This document shows, piece by piece, positions 40,850 through 51,404 of a stretch of 64,000 nt of DNA; positions within the stretch are counted from its first letter, which is position 1; each line of letters starts with the position of its first letter. The position numbers and the translations under genes are program-made. The DNA is from Breviolum minutum Mf 1.05b.01 (lineage: Eukaryota; Sar; Dinophyceae; Suessiales; Symbiodiniaceae): assembly GCA_000507305.1 (NCBI GenBank), contig DF239091.1, positions 248,274 through 312,273 of the forward strand, in the 5' to 3' direction. The notes under the pieces were generated by a model that saw nothing but the letters and a program-made list of their open reading frames with translations, did no database searches and was not told the origin of the DNA.

Positions 40850-41885
40850 AAATTGCATGACCGAAAAAACATCACTGAACGATCTGACAGGGTTCTTGGA
40901 CTCCCAGAATGTCTCGCGAAATCCATGACGAAGTTTTTACTTTTGCCAGGCAGTCAAGGTGACCTACAGTTCCAACTTCGTCTCCCCGGCGGTGGTTGGT
41001 TGTTCTTCAGATTGGCTGAATCCTTCCTCGGATGCCGGTTTTCGGTTATGTTTTTTTATAGAGGGTAAACAAAAATGGGAGTTGTTTAGTAAGAACCTGG
41101 CAAGCTAGACACTAGAGAGTTCAATGAACTGTTTGGATAATATTTTCGTGATTATATGTTTTTCAAATGAGTTTTGATGGGTTCTAACAGTTTGCAAAGT
41201 TCGCGAATCTAACAGGAAGGGTTAGAAGCATTGTCAGAACATTTGTGACTTGAATCTTCAAGACAGAAAGTGGCATTGAACAAATCAAAGCCTGGCAAAT
41301 CTTGGGTAGTCCCTTATACCCTTGGCCCCTTTAAATTTGGTGTTTTTTTTGAATGTATATAACTCACGAAAAGTGCTCAACGTTTGGGACCTAAGTTTTG
41401 CCTAGAAAGACTTCTCCGGCACAACATCGATCTTTATATCAAGGCATCATCCGTTTTTGAATTTTTAGAGTTTACACAGATATTAAAGATTTAAAGATAC
41501 ATTTGTAGAATTATACAATCTTACACATAAGATACTATAATACAAATCAGACGCCAACATTATGAAACTTTTCTGATGAATCTTTCCTGACCATCCAAGC
41601 ATATCACCAGCATCCAGCCAGGAACCACCACCTGTCATCGCGTTCCATGGATGTTCTTGGACGAATTCGCAGGAGAGTGGGACCCTGCGTTCTGTTCAGA
41701 GTGCTTTGGAAGATGAGATAAAATGAGATACCTTCGAAACCCAAAAACCATGAAACCATGTTGGTTTTTAAGCCCTCAAAATATGAATTTTATAAAGTTG
41801 TAACCATTGTAAATTCTACAAATTGAAGGCTCTGGGTTTTGTTTGGTAGATAGTTCAAAGGCCCAGTAAAGGCAAGATCAGGTTT
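40850..41885. other. no gene assigned
   Basis: A plus frame at 40841-41068 follows MITE A16. The remainder to 41885 is AT-rich unique sequence with no repeat or coding signal that I can support. Confidence 0.3.
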
Positions 41886-41891
41886 CATGGA

Positions 41892-42005
41892 CTTGGATTG
41901 TGTTTATGGTGGTGGATTTATCCCATGGTGTGACACCACCGGTTGGGGAGAATATCTTCGGATATTTTTTGGCACTTTTTCCAAGCATCTTAAACAAATC
42001 ACAAG
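41892..42005 (+). repeat. MITE family C, copy 12
   Basis: CTTGGATTGTGTTTATGGTG...GACACCACCGGTTGGGGAGA then AT...CAAATCACAAG; diverged centre. Confidence 0.65.
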
Positions 42006-42157
42006 TGCATATTAGGGACGTAGCAGGCTTTCCGCTTGATCGAAACAATTAAGTAGCTTTTTTGTATGTATATGGAAAATTGTGGAAGATTTTTCTGTAT
42101 ATTAAGGAAAAACTTTCGAATTGGGGAGCCCTTAAGGAGTACTTCTACATCTCATAT

Positions 42158-42262
42158 AAGGTGGGTCTCTACCAGCTACCAGCTATAAGTAGGATTATAA
42201 CTCCACTTGTAGGGGTGGTAACCCCAGTTACCCATTTATAAGGCCACTTATAGGGGTTATGA
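42158..42262 (+). repeat. Family M repeat, copy 5
   Basis: AAGGTGGGTCTCTACCAGCT...CCCCAGTTACCCATTTATAA then GG; inner CACTTGTAGGGG / CACTTATAGGGG pair. Confidence 0.6.
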
Positions 42263-42440
42263 CTCCATCATATATATTATATATTTGTATATGTATGCCA
42301 GATCTTCTCGTGGCAGTCCTAGAACAAAGAAAGTGGCTGGTCTTTAGGATGATCCATGGAGCAAGGATTCCCGATTTTACCAATGGGCAAAGTGACTTCC
42401 TTGGGATTTACCTACATGAATGAACGGCTTATATTTTTGG

Positions 42441-42911
42441 TCTACCACCCACCCAGGATGCCCAGTGATTTCGTATCGCCCACCTCAGATTTGAATGGCT
42501 GGAGCACCTGCAGACTAACGAGTTCAACAAGCTTTGCATCCACGACATCCGCGTCAATGGTCAGCCTGTATCAGTGTGGTTTTCCAGCGCGCCCAGAAGC
42601 TACGCAAATTTGCAGTTCATCTTCGATGTTGTGGTGAACTGCCAGAGCAGAGAGCCACTTGGTTGTTGTTGTTGGTTGTGATGCATTGGAAGTGCATAGT
42701 GGCTCATGAGAGGTTGCAAGGCAACCGCCCTCCGGAGGTGATCTCCCAACTCATTGCGGTTGTGGGGACGTTGATGGCTTTCTGGGATTGTCCTGGGACA
42801 CCAATGGCCCAAGCCTATCCAGGAGCAGCTCGCTTCTTCCGGAGCATGCGTCAGAATGGAGAAATTATTGTCATCCTGGGGGTGACGATTGCATCCTGGG
42901 TGGAGGGTAGA
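42441..42911. mobile_element. 471-bp TIR unit of family U with exon-like cargo
   Basis: Left arm TCTACCACCCACCCAGGATG then C; right arm GCATCCTGGGTGGAGGGTAG then A. Aligned as inverted repeats, about 18 of 21 bases match. The interior is GC-rich and holds the coding-like stretch 42489-42660, unlike the roughly 115-bp U copy at 4681. Confidence 0.5.
42489..42660 (+). CDS. exon-like segment inside the U unit
   Basis: After CGCCCACCTCAG the frame reads FEWLEHLQTNEFNKLCIHD then IRVNGQPVSVWFSSAPRSY and ANLQFIFDVVVNCQSREPL, about 57 codons before a TTG repeat. It looks like folded-domain sequence, but I do not know the family. The next part (42680-42870) is open in another frame (VAHERLQGNRPPEVISQL). 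Confidence 0.4.
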
Positions 42912-43372
42912 TCCAACTTATATTTACACTGGAAGTCCAAGTCGACCATTAAAGAAATAGTGAACTTCACCAAAGACTATTTTCTAAGTATATGATGTTA
43001 ATCATCCAAAATTGGGTTTGCTATTATTTTACTAGTCGGCTTGATCAACTAAATGATATACCATACCGTACCATTGGTGGTTTGGGTTGGTGGTTTGTAT
43101 TCCTAGGATCCCCTTGTGAAAGGGATTGTTACTTAGGTGTATGCCTAAAATCCCAAATCACCATTAACCACTAGCTGTCACTAGGACTTCTCATGCTTTT
43201 AGGTTGGCCAAAATCATCATCATTTTCCCTATGGACCTTCACCAGGAATATGCCTTGCATCTGGAGTCGTCGAATGTGCCTACGTTGATTACCAATAATG
43301 TCCGGGGTCTCCGAAGGTGAGAGTTGTGCGGTTTGGTATGTGGGTCGATCAACTCGGTCACATGGATTTCCT

Positions 43373-43466
43373 ACCCATAGGATCCATGGGACTGGTATAG
43401 TTACCTACATTTGGCTGGTTTTTTATGGCAAAATGTAGGTAAATACCATACATGGATGCTATGGGC
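43373..43466 (+). repeat. MITE family L, copy 3
   Basis: ACCCATAGGATCCATGGGAC...TTACCTACATTTGGC...AAATGTAGGTAAATACCATA then CATGGATGCTATGGG. Confidence 0.85.
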
Positions 43467-43929
43467 TATATATTAATAGGGGATGGTGATCAACTGACAT
43501 GTCTAGAGGTGTTTATGTACTCATTATAAAGGATTCCGATTCCCTACGGGTTGATTCAAGAAATCCGGCGATCACCACCTGAGATGTATGAAACCTTGTA
43601 AATGATGAGAGATTTACCGACCATATCACCTCGTTGCATTTCTGTGTTTCCCCTATGCTATCCGATACATCTTCGGACATGTTCGGAGCAAAAACATGCG
43701 ACTGTTTGAGATCAAAAACCAAAGGTTTGAACCTTCTCTTTGGCAGCTTGGTTTGCATTATTCACCTGCCTTACGAAATCAACTCCTTAAAACTAACAGC
43801 TAAAGCCCCTCAAAAATCATGCTTGGAAGACTACTGAGTACTTTCATTTTTTTTTTTTTGCCAAGTTTCCATTTGAAACTATTCAGGGGTAAAACTCATG
43901 GTGAAAGTCTGGGGTGGTGAAACATCATC

Positions 43930-44062
43930 GTACTTTCCATGAAATACTGATTGTTTAATAGGGATCCTTACATTTGCTTCTTATAACCCCTATATACTAT
44001 ACAGCTGGGTAGTCTTTTATCCCCCATATAATCCTAAACAACCAGGGGCCTTTTTTTTTCTC
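43930..44062 (-). repeat. Family I repeat, reverse copy
   Basis: Complement of the usual order: TACTTTCCATGAAATACTGA then TTGTTTAATAGGGATCC...AGCTGGGTAGTCTTTTATCC. The only clear minus-strand I copy. Confidence 0.75.
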
Positions 44063-44150
44063 ATTTTTCCCTAGGCTTCCAACACCTTGGGGTTGGAGGT
44101 ATGACTGGACCTTTCAAAAGCATACCGATCAAACGCCAACCCTCAGGGGG

Positions 44151-44358
44151 TACTGTTGATGGTTCAGAAATCCGGCGAGAAAACCACCTGGGATGGTGCT
44201 AAAACCTTGTAAATAATGGGATATTTATCAACTGATTATCAACTGGTGATGTATTGTAAATAATAATGGGATGTATTATCAACTGATAAATAATAGGATG
44301 TATTGTAAATAATGGGATGTATCAACTGGTGAACGCCGGATTTTGTCCATCAACAGTA
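44151..44358 (+). repeat. MITE family K, expanded copy 6
   Basis: Ends TACTGTTGATGGTTCAGAAA and CCATCAACAGTA. The centre repeats GTAAATAATGGGATGTATTA-like and TCAACTGATAAATAA-like units three to four times, doubling the element length. Confidence 0.85.
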
Positions 44359-44547
44359 GACTAGGGTTTTCAATTGAAGACACCCTCATCAACATCACTG
44401 GCTGGCCAATTGCCTTCCCAAGGTGATGGTCAAATCCCTCAATGGTGGTATCTTCCTTCAGACGGTGGAGTGGGGGGGAATCTGCCCGGCCCGGTTCGTT
44501 TGTCGATAAATGTGATTGTTATTCTTTGGTGTCCTGTTGCTACCAGG

Positions 44548-44692
44548 TGGGCCCCTGCAGCTATGAGTAATTAGTAATAACTCCATTTTTAGTGTTTGTA
44601 GCCCCAGTTACCCATGCATAAAACCATTTATAAGGCTTATAAGTTATAACTCGAGTTATAACTTGTAGGTACCCACCTTGTAGTACTCCCTT
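44548..44692 (+). repeat. Family M repeat, copy 6
   Basis: AGGTGGGCCCCTGCAGCTAT...CCCCAGTTACCCATGCATAA...TTATAACTTGTAGGTACCCA then CCTTG. Confidence 0.65.
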
Positions 44693-44778
44693 TTTACATT
44701 TTTAATGCTGGGGGATCCCAAAATTAAGAAAACCTTGATTTGCCACAAAAAAACTGGGAAAAGGGGACAACCCAAGTT

Positions 44779-45001
44779 TCACTCCGGAAAACTAACGGCT
44801 GGGACCCAAAAATGAAGGTTTGGTTCAGATGATTTTCCTTTCCTACCCTGTGATATTGTGGGAGCGATTAGGGTCGCCAGGGATGATATATTTTCCGACC
44901 AAATGAGGAGCGAAAGAACCCCAGAATCCTAAAAGATCACAGAATCGTTTTCAATTTGGGGTAATTTTCAGGTTGTTTAGCCGTTAGTTTTCGGGAGGTA
45001 T
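44779..45001 (+). repeat. MITE family A, copy 17 with internal insertion
   Basis: TCACTCCGGAAAACTAACGG...TAATTTTCAGGTTGTTTAGC then CGTTAGTTTTCGGGAGG; 223 bp, twice the normal length. Confidence 0.6.
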
Positions 45002-45154
45002 TTTTTTTGGGGGGAACATGTTTTTGATGTGAAGGGTTTGCCCGCAAGCCTTGGAAATGTGGTTTTTCTTGAAGTCTAAATCCGTACCTTTTGATGGTAA
45101 AAACTGATGTTTTGTCATACCCTAGAAGTCCAAAGACCATCGATTTCATGGTCT

Positions 45155-45262
45155 TGAACCGAAAAGACGATTATTTTATATGATTTTAGTAAGGATTTGC
45201 TTCATCAACAATTTCAGGGTAGGCTATTAATTTTAATAGTCGGCTTGACTTACAGGGTATAT
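45155..45262 (-). repeat. Family N repeat, reverse copy
   Basis: AACCGAAAAGACGATTATTT...TTAGTAAGGATTTGCTTCAT then CAACAA...AATAGTCGGCTTGACTTACA then GGG. Confidence 0.65.
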
Positions 45263-45520
45263 GTTTTTGTCCATTTTCAACTCGATATCAATTTTTGCAT
45301 ATCTTGTCAAAAGGTGCACACGTTCAGAAATCTGACATAAAAGAATCTATAGAATGGAATTTGCAAATGGGCTCCCACTAAAAGTGCTTGTCTTTTTAGT
45401 CCGCCCCTTAGAGACGGAGTTATAAGTCAAGGGTGAAATAGGTTTGACTTTGTACAATTCCTATTGGGTTATAAGTCAAAATTAATATGTGTTTTCCTAA
45501 TAGCTATGCTTGTAAGCCAG

Positions 45521-45604
45521 ATGCTCAATGCATATATTTATTTACATGAATGGCCTAATTTTATGGTAAATGTAGGTAAATATTCCGTACATGGAGCATA
45601 TGGG
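45521..45604 (+). repeat. MITE family L, copy 4
   Basis: ATGCTCAATGCATATATTTA...TTTATGGTAAATGTAGGTAA then ATATTCCGTACATGGAGCAT. Confidence 0.65.
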
Positions 45605-45778
45605 AAAAGGTTTAAAAAGCTATACGGCTAGACAGCTATACTTATTTATATAAACAAGTAGGGTGGACAAACTCCAGTTACAAGTCGCCTGTCCAATTTA
45701 TCATGTCCAAGGCTTGTTAAACTTGATTTAGAAACAAATAGACCTCTAATAAACATATACCCTGAATGGTAGCTGCAG

Positions 45779-45935
45779 CACCCCCCTTTGCGCAATGATG
45801 TCACCCGGCTTCGTCGCCATGGCCAATGGTTGAAGCACCATGTAAGGCAAGTGACGGAGGAGCTGGAAAACCTTGGTGAACAGCTACAGCTACGAAACCC
45901 AGGACATTGGTGGACACACGTTTTGCAAACAAACA
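45779..45935 (+). CDS. possible exon in a GC-rich island
   Basis: Acceptor GGTAGCTGCAG; reads HPPLRNDVTRLRRHGQWL then KHHVRQVTEELENLGEQLQ, heptad-like, then a stop; possible donor GTGACC. Long minus-strand frames cover the same island (45801-46443), so the strand is uncertain. Confidence 0.3.
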
Positions 45936-46600
45936 TGTGACCCAGGTCTGGGCTACGAGTGAACTATGGATGCTTGGTTTTGGGCGGTCTGCCCATGAAC
46001 GCTTACCAAGGGAAGGACAATCAGAGCGATGCTGAGGCAGCAAACATTTTGAACCCAGGATTCTTAATTTCCTCAAGGTAGGTGGGATGACATAGGAGTT
46101 CACATGTGGCAGCGACATCCGGCATCCTTGACATCCGGGATTTGGACGGCCTCCCATGGTTTTCACTCCAGCACAGCTTTTGGAGAATGCAGCAGGGTGT
46201 TGCCGCTGGGCGTTCAATGCCTTTCGAGGTAAAGACACCAGGTTCGGCGCGGGGTGGTCGTGCCGGCTGCAGTACCGCGATGGCGGATTCTTTTCCGTGG
46301 TTCGTATCCCAACCTATAGGGGGAAGCGCAGTTGCACTGTGGTGGTGCAGGCCTTCTCGGAGGCAAAAGCTGTGGCTGGACAGAGCAAGCTCGTACATGG
46401 AAGTCCTGTGGGCAGCTATGCTGCGAGACCCGGACCAAGACATGTTTCCACGACATGGTGCTTTTTGGGACGGTGGGAGGATATACCCTGGAAGTCATTG
46501 GAACCACCATTTCAAAAAAAACATGGCGAGTTCCCTTTTGCATGATGATATACAACATTTGCTTAAAAAGATGGTTAAAGTTAAAGTCAACCAACAGAAT
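45936..46600. other. GC-rich island, open on several frames
   Basis: Overlapping open frames on both strands (for example plus 46156-46545, GAGWSCRLQYRDGGFFSVV; minus 46021-46443). Exonic sequence is likely, but no single model is preferred. Confidence 0.3.
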
Positions 46601-46627
46601 GAAAAGTCATGGTGTCCAAGGACTTCA

Positions 46628-46754
46628 CTTGGAGGATCATCCCAGTTAGTATGTGGTGAATAATCAGGGAGAGTAAGTTTCACAAGGATCCGGTTCTTCC
46701 CCTTCCAAATGGATCCTAACCACTTTAAATCGTCCGGGGAGCGCATCCTTCAAG
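46628..46754 (+). repeat. MITE family E, copy 7
   Basis: CTTGGAGGATCATCCCAGTT then AGTATGTGG...TTCCCCTTCCAAATGG...CATCCTTCAAG. Confidence 0.8.
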
Positions 46755-46981
46755 GCGGGGTATAACTTGGGTATGTGTTACTTGTAGCTGAATCAATCCA
46801 AGTATATCCTAAGGAAGGGATTACCCCTACATTCCTATTCTAAGGATGGGATTGGAACCCAAAACACCCTATTCTAGGGGGGGTCCTTTTCATCTTGTTT
46901 TTGCCTGTTACGCCCTTCCAAATTTGGCAGCCTTAACCTGAGATCTCCCCATCCCCACTCACCTTTGAAAAAGAAATGATA

Positions 46982-47045
46982 CACGATTGATGGTTCAGAA
47001 ATCCGGGCGTTCACCAGTTGATCTGGTAAATATCTCATTATTTCA
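46982..47045 (+). repeat. Family K fragment
   Basis: GATTGATGGTTCAGAAATCC then GGGCGTTCACCAGTTGATCT then GGTAAATATCTCATTATTTC; second half missing. Confidence 0.6.
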
Positions 47046-47113
47046 CCCCGCAGGAAAACCCTGCAACTGACATCTTTTTGAATGATTTACATGCTTCCCG
47101 GAAATCTTACGAA

Positions 47114-47205
47114 TATCCCCCTGAAAATTAACGGTTGGTTCAGATGTATTTCCTTTTGAACAATAGTCCTTTCTAAGGGCAAATGTTAGTTTTCGGGAGG
47201 TTTAA
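47114..47205 (+). repeat. MITE family A, copy 18
   Basis: ATATCCCCCTGAAAATTAAC then GG...AAATGTTAGTTTTCGGGAGG then TTTA. Confidence 0.75.
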
Positions 47206-47524
47206 CTTGAGATCCACCAAAACTCAAGTTTTGAAAAAACATGTGTATAACCCAGACTGGTAGTCATTGACAGTTGACATCTGGGAGGAGGAGTATTGTA
47301 CTTTACGATTCAGGGATGCTGCATTTTTGTGTTTTTTTCACTACATTAAGTTTGCCAAAAAATCAACTGCAGATGAGTTACACATTGACCAGCCTGGAGC
47401 ACCAGCCCAGTTCATAGTGGGTATAGCTCCAGTGTAGCATTCATAAGGAATCCTAACTACACATTCCATTCCCCAAAGCTCTATCACAAGTTATCACAGA
47501 TTCTAGCTTAGTTTTCTGATTCAG

Positions 47525-47723
47525 GGTTACTCTATAGGGATTGGCTCAGGGCTAAGGATTTTGTGACTCTACCCCCCAACATGGAGATCCGAACTTTGGG
47601 GCTCCACTTTTTCGGCCGTGTTTCTTGTTTGGCCGACAAAGGAAGATCCGGAACAATTTCATGCAAAGATCCTGATTCCTATCAGAGTGAACTACAGCTC
47701 ACAGTAAAATTTGCATCCAACAG
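47525..47723 (+). CDS. candidate exon, unknown host gene (best of the series)
   Basis: Acceptor TAGTTTTCTGATTCAG|G and donor GTGCGT bound 199 bases fully open in one frame: LLYRDWLRAKDFVTLPPNME, then IRTLGLHFFGRVSCLADKG, then RSGTISCKDPDSYQSELQL and TVKFASN. It leaves AG, and the next exon candidate 51073-51133 begins with the G that completes an Arg codon. Not recognised as a known domain. Confidence 0.52.
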
Positions 47724-47765
47724 GTGCGTTTGTTTCCCTTGGATTTCTGAATCATCAACTACTAG

Positions 47766-47887
47766 TAGGATGTCCCAGGAAGTTGGTAAAAAGTTAGGAT
47801 CAGTGGGTTATAACACCAATCTACCCCATGTATAGCTAGGTTATAACCCATGTACTAATCATTTACTAACTTCCTGGCACATCCAAG
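47766..47887 (+). repeat. MITE family F, copy 5
   Basis: TAGGATGTCCCAGGAAGTTG then GTAAAAAGTT...CATTTACTAACTTCCTGGCA then CATCCAAG; in the intron after 47723. Confidence 0.88.
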
Positions 47888-47986
47888 TATACCTATGACA
47901 TTTAAAGAAAACCACCCCTCCCTCCCTTTTGTTTCCTTCGAAGAAACAAGTGTGGAGTTGTGTGTTTTGTTGCCAGGGATCTTCCG

Positions 47987-48048
47987 TGCATATCAAGGAT
48001 AATGCCATTTTAGGTGCAGCAACAACCAGTGGAAATGGTCCAAAAGGA

Positions 48049-48050
<2 letters not shown>
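47987..48050 (+). CDS. possible exon running into the ATG repeat
   Basis: Acceptor TGTTTTGTTGCCAG|G; reads SSVHIKDNAILGAATTSGNG then PKGW. This frame does not match the phase left by 47723, so it may be an alternative or chance. Confidence 0.25.
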
Positions 48051-48110
<60 letters not shown>

Positions 48111-48131
48111 GATGAAGATGAAGATGAAGTT
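48048..48131. repeat. ATG/AAGATG microsatellite
   Basis: About 20 ATG units followed by four GAAGAT units. Confidence 0.95.
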
Positions 48132-48394
48132 GTGATGATGAGAGCTGTGCCAGCATATCAGGGTATGATGGGGAACATTCCCTGTTTCATCTATACATTT
48201 CTACTACATCTGATTGCAACCCGTTGATTGTCCATTGATTTTGATCGGTTTACCGGAGATTATGCCTTTCTCAGTTTTAGTCAGCTGTGGTGTTGGACAA
48301 ATTTTGAACAGCTGGAGACCTCAAAGCTGGAAAGATGTTTGGTTCAAGGACCAATTGACCCTGGTGAAATTTGCCATTCATTTTTTGGAGGGCT

Positions 48395-48520
48395 GAAATA
48401 CTACCCAGTTATATTCCGGGACTATGTCACTTTCAGCCATGAAATAAGGATCCCGGAACCTGAACCAATCAGGATCACTCATGGTCCCATGGTTCATGTC
48501 ATGTCAGGGTTGAATGTTGA
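48395..48520 (+). repeat. Family I repeat, copy 11
   Basis: AATACTACCCAGTTATATTC...CATGAAATAAGGATCCCGGA...GGTTCATGTCATGTCAGGGT. Confidence 0.6.
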
Positions 48521-48610
48521 GGTTGCTCAATGGAAAGAACCCTTAGGTTGAATTGCTCCCTCACATGAAGAGCCTGCTTTGTTGCTGGCAAATGTGAAAA
48601 GTTCAGAACA

Positions 48611-48718
48611 TACCCTTTCTCCCAGAATCACGGAGGTGTTAAACATTACACTAAATGAAAGGAAAGTAATATTGGAGGGACCCATTTTCCACTTCCATGA
48701 TTGTGGGAGGAAGAGTAA
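48611..48718 (-). repeat. MITE family Q, copy 2
   Basis: TACCCTTTCTCCCAGAATCA...AATATTGGAGGGACCCATTT then TCCACTTCCATGATTGTGGG. Confidence 0.85.
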
Positions 48719-48724
48719 TTATCA

Positions 48725-49340
48725 AATGTTTCTTTTCTTTTAGGGGTCAAAGTTGCAATCAAATGTTATTGTTGGGAATTAAGTTTGGAGTGCAACTGGT
48801 AGACAAGTGCCTATACGTACAGGTTACAGTATCTTTGGCGATCAAAACCATCTCAACATGTCCTTGCTGGTATTGCAAGCACCAGCAACATCCAGGACCA
48901 AAATGCTCCAGAGGAGCTGAAAATCACCTCCTGTGGTCGCCATGAGAGAATGATCATCATTATGATGCCACATAAACTTTCGAGTCACAGGAGCCGTCTT
49001 CACCTGTGATGTTTCTCTCTCTAAGCAACTTCGAAACAATAATTTAACCGAAGAATCTGCCATGTGCAGTTTAAATTCGGCACAAACATGTTCGAAGGGG
49101 ATTGAGGTGACAATCACATGCAAAACAAAACAGCGACACTTTGACAAAGCTTCGAGCTGAATGCAGTGCAAATTCGGCACAAACATGTTCGCCTGCTCGA
49201 CCCGAATCCGATGTGAGGAACTTCAGGTACCCACTCGACTCTCGTGACACCCACCCCTTCTGTGGATGGATAAGCCAAACCAGTTCTAACATGTATATCC
49301 AAAACAACCATATTTGCAAGGAGATATATTTTTGGTATCC
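48725..49340. other. no gene assigned
   Basis: Contains a direct repeat of AATTCGGCACAAACATGTTCG at about 49075 and 49168 (20+ bases), plus open frames on both strands. No splice pair is convincing. Confidence 0.35.
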
Positions 49341-49515
49341 ATGTTAATTTTTGGGGAGGTAAATGGCTTGGTTTCCCCCTCAGCTAACCAGGTATCCTAA
49401 GTGGGGGTCCCATCCTCCAAGTTTAGAGTGCCATCCTCCAGTCATGCCAGGGTCATGGAAGGTGTGTTTGGAAGGTGTTTTTTTTTGGGGGGGGGCCATC
49501 AAAAACATATAAACT

Positions 49516-49672
49516 CACAACAAGGTGGACCCCGAACCAGTTATAAGTAGGGTAGTTATAACTATAACTCCATTTAAAGGGGTTACAACCCCCAGTTACC
49601 CATTTATAAGGCCATTTACAAAGGGTTTTTAGCTCCAAATTTATAACTAGTTTCGGGGCCCCACTCTTGAAG
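49516..49672 (+). repeat. Family M repeat, copy 7
   Basis: ACAAGGTGGACCCCGAACCA then GTTATAAGTAGGG...CCCAGTTACCCATTTATAAG then GCC...TTTCGGGGCCCCACTCTTG. Confidence 0.7.
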
Positions 49673-50302
49673 TTGCATGACTGGAATGCCTTGGGTACTT
49701 TGTTGAGGTATTAGATTGGATGCCGTAGGGGATCCTTTTGAACCTGTATTTTCCACCTTTTACTGTGAGAGGGCCACACCCAAGTGAATGATGTCATGGT
49801 CATCCATGGTCCAGTGTGTTCATGACACTTTACGTTGGAAAGTGCTCCACCTTTCCCGCTGGCTGCCACCTCTTCCCCCAACAAATTGCCGGCCATGGTA
49901 TAGTGGATTAGGAAGTGACATAGCATCCCTTCATAAGATACCCCTTATATGTTTCCGAAACCGTGACATTGGGGTGGGTGGGTCCCTGAAACAACATTCC
50001 ATGATACTACTCCATCAACTCTGGTTGTGTCAAAGATAAATTCTTTGTTCCATGGAAGTGCTATCTTCCACAAAACCTGCATATCCCACCTTCCGAAAAG
50101 GAAAATATACGAACATCATCTTCAAAAGTTCCGGCTGGGATGAGATATGTTAGTCAACCCGAGTCATGTCATTCGCTGTCAAGCTGCAGGCGTCACATTG
50201 GCAGACACGGCACCGCGAGCGTGGCTTGGCTCCGAAAAGAAAAGGGAGGGTGGAAATCTCGTGACGTTGGCGATGTATCAGCATTGATTTACCTACATTT
50301 AT

Positions 50303-50471
50303 GATGGCTAATCAACCGACCCCCCTACGGCCCACGTGGCTAAACCCTCAGAAATAAGGGTGTAATAGCCGGCCAAAAATTAAGGGAAACCCATGGTTAA
50401 TAAGGGTTTAATAAGGCCGGCCATATCTGGGAGGGGGGGTTCGTTGGGGGGGGGTTTGGTTGACTAGCCAT
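50303..50471 (+). repeat. MITE family G, copy 6
   Basis: ATGGCTAATCAACCGACCCC...AGAAATAAGGGTGTAATAGC then CGG...AATAAGGCCGGCCATATCTG...GGTTTGGTTGACTAGCCAT. Inserted after a family L-like TTTACCTACATTT. Confidence 0.9.
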
Positions 50472-50539
50472 TTTACTAATACAGTTGGATGATTTTGGCC
50501 CACGGACGTGAGCAATGACAAAAGGGCCTCGCGTTGTTA

Positions 50540-50675
50540 GGGGATTTAGTTGGGGATGAAATTCTGCCCCCCGTTATGTGGGAATTAGATTATCTACCAT
50601 TAAAAGGATCCCTATTAAACAACCCGTATCTACCAGTATAATGGAAAGCAAGAGCTTTTTTTGTTGGGGCTCAAG
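50540..50675 (+). repeat. Family I repeat, copy 12
   Basis: GGGGATGAAATTCTGCCCCC...AAAAGGATCCCTATTAAACA then ACCC...CCAGTATAATGGAAAGCAAG then AGC. Confidence 0.75.
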
Positions 50676-50865
50676 TGGAAGTACTGTAGCATGATTATGC
50701 CAATATTTGTACAACCATACCACCAAATCCAATTTGGTACAAGAAACATACTACCTACCAACAACATGCACCCATACCAAGAAATAAGTCTGTGATATTG
50801 GATTTACAACTATACCATACCAACAAAAACATGTTAAACAGACATTGACAATGATCTTAAAATTT

Positions 50866-50990
50866 CCCTGTAAGTCAAGCCGACAGACCATTGAAAACAT
50901 AGTCCCCATGGAATTGTTGATGAAGAAAACAGTAAATCCCTACTAAAATCATATGAAATATATAGATAATGGTCTTTTCTTCTGTTCACG
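50866..50990 (+). repeat. Family N repeat, copy 3
   Basis: CCCTGTAAGTCAAGCCGACA...GGAATTGTTGATGAAGAAAA...AATCCCTACTAAAATCATAT...GATAATGGTCTTTTC. Confidence 0.7.
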
Positions 50991-51072
50991 ACCATGAGAT
51001 TAATGACCAACTTGGAATTGCAGAACATTTCGTTTGGTGTGGCTGTGAGGCGGTTAGGTTTTTTTCGCTCAG

Positions 51073-51133
51073 GATTGCTCAAGATGATTCGCAAGTCATT
51101 GCCTGGAAGCTGAGTGGAGCTGCTCTTGAACTT
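51073..51133 (+). CDS. candidate exon, unknown host gene
   Basis: T-rich acceptor TAGGTTTTTTTCGCTCAG|G; the first G completes the codon from 47723, then IAQDDSQVIAWKLSGAALEL; possible donor GTAGAT. The frame extends to 51168, where a family I repeat begins. Confidence 0.42.
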
Positions 51134-51169
51134 GTAGATAAACAGTTGAGCAATGAAACAAATCCTGGT

Positions 51170-51310
51170 TGTTTGGGGGATTTTGTTGGGGATGGATAAA
51201 TACTACCCGGTTTATGTGGGGAATTAATTATGTCATAAGCCATGATAATCAGGAAACCCTATGAACCAACCAGTATACTGGAAAGTAGGGTTGAATTTGT
51301 TGAGGGTTTC
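51170..51310 (+). repeat. Family I repeat, copy 13
   Basis: GGGGGATTTTGTTGGGGATG then GATAAATACTACCCGGTTTA...ATGAACCAACCAGTATACTG then GAAAGTAGGG. Confidence 0.7.
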
Positions 51311-51404
51311 TTTGCTAGGTACTAACATGATACCTTGAAAAGTCAATTTTGAAGATGATGTTCCTTTTCCCAACGTGGGATAAGATCTTCTGCTGCTAAA
51401 AACT

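Noticed and set aside
45801..46443. Two long overlapping minus-strand ORFs in the GC-rich island
   Set aside because: Plus-strand frames are equally open; GC-rich sequence has few stops by chance, so no minus-strand gene is claimed.
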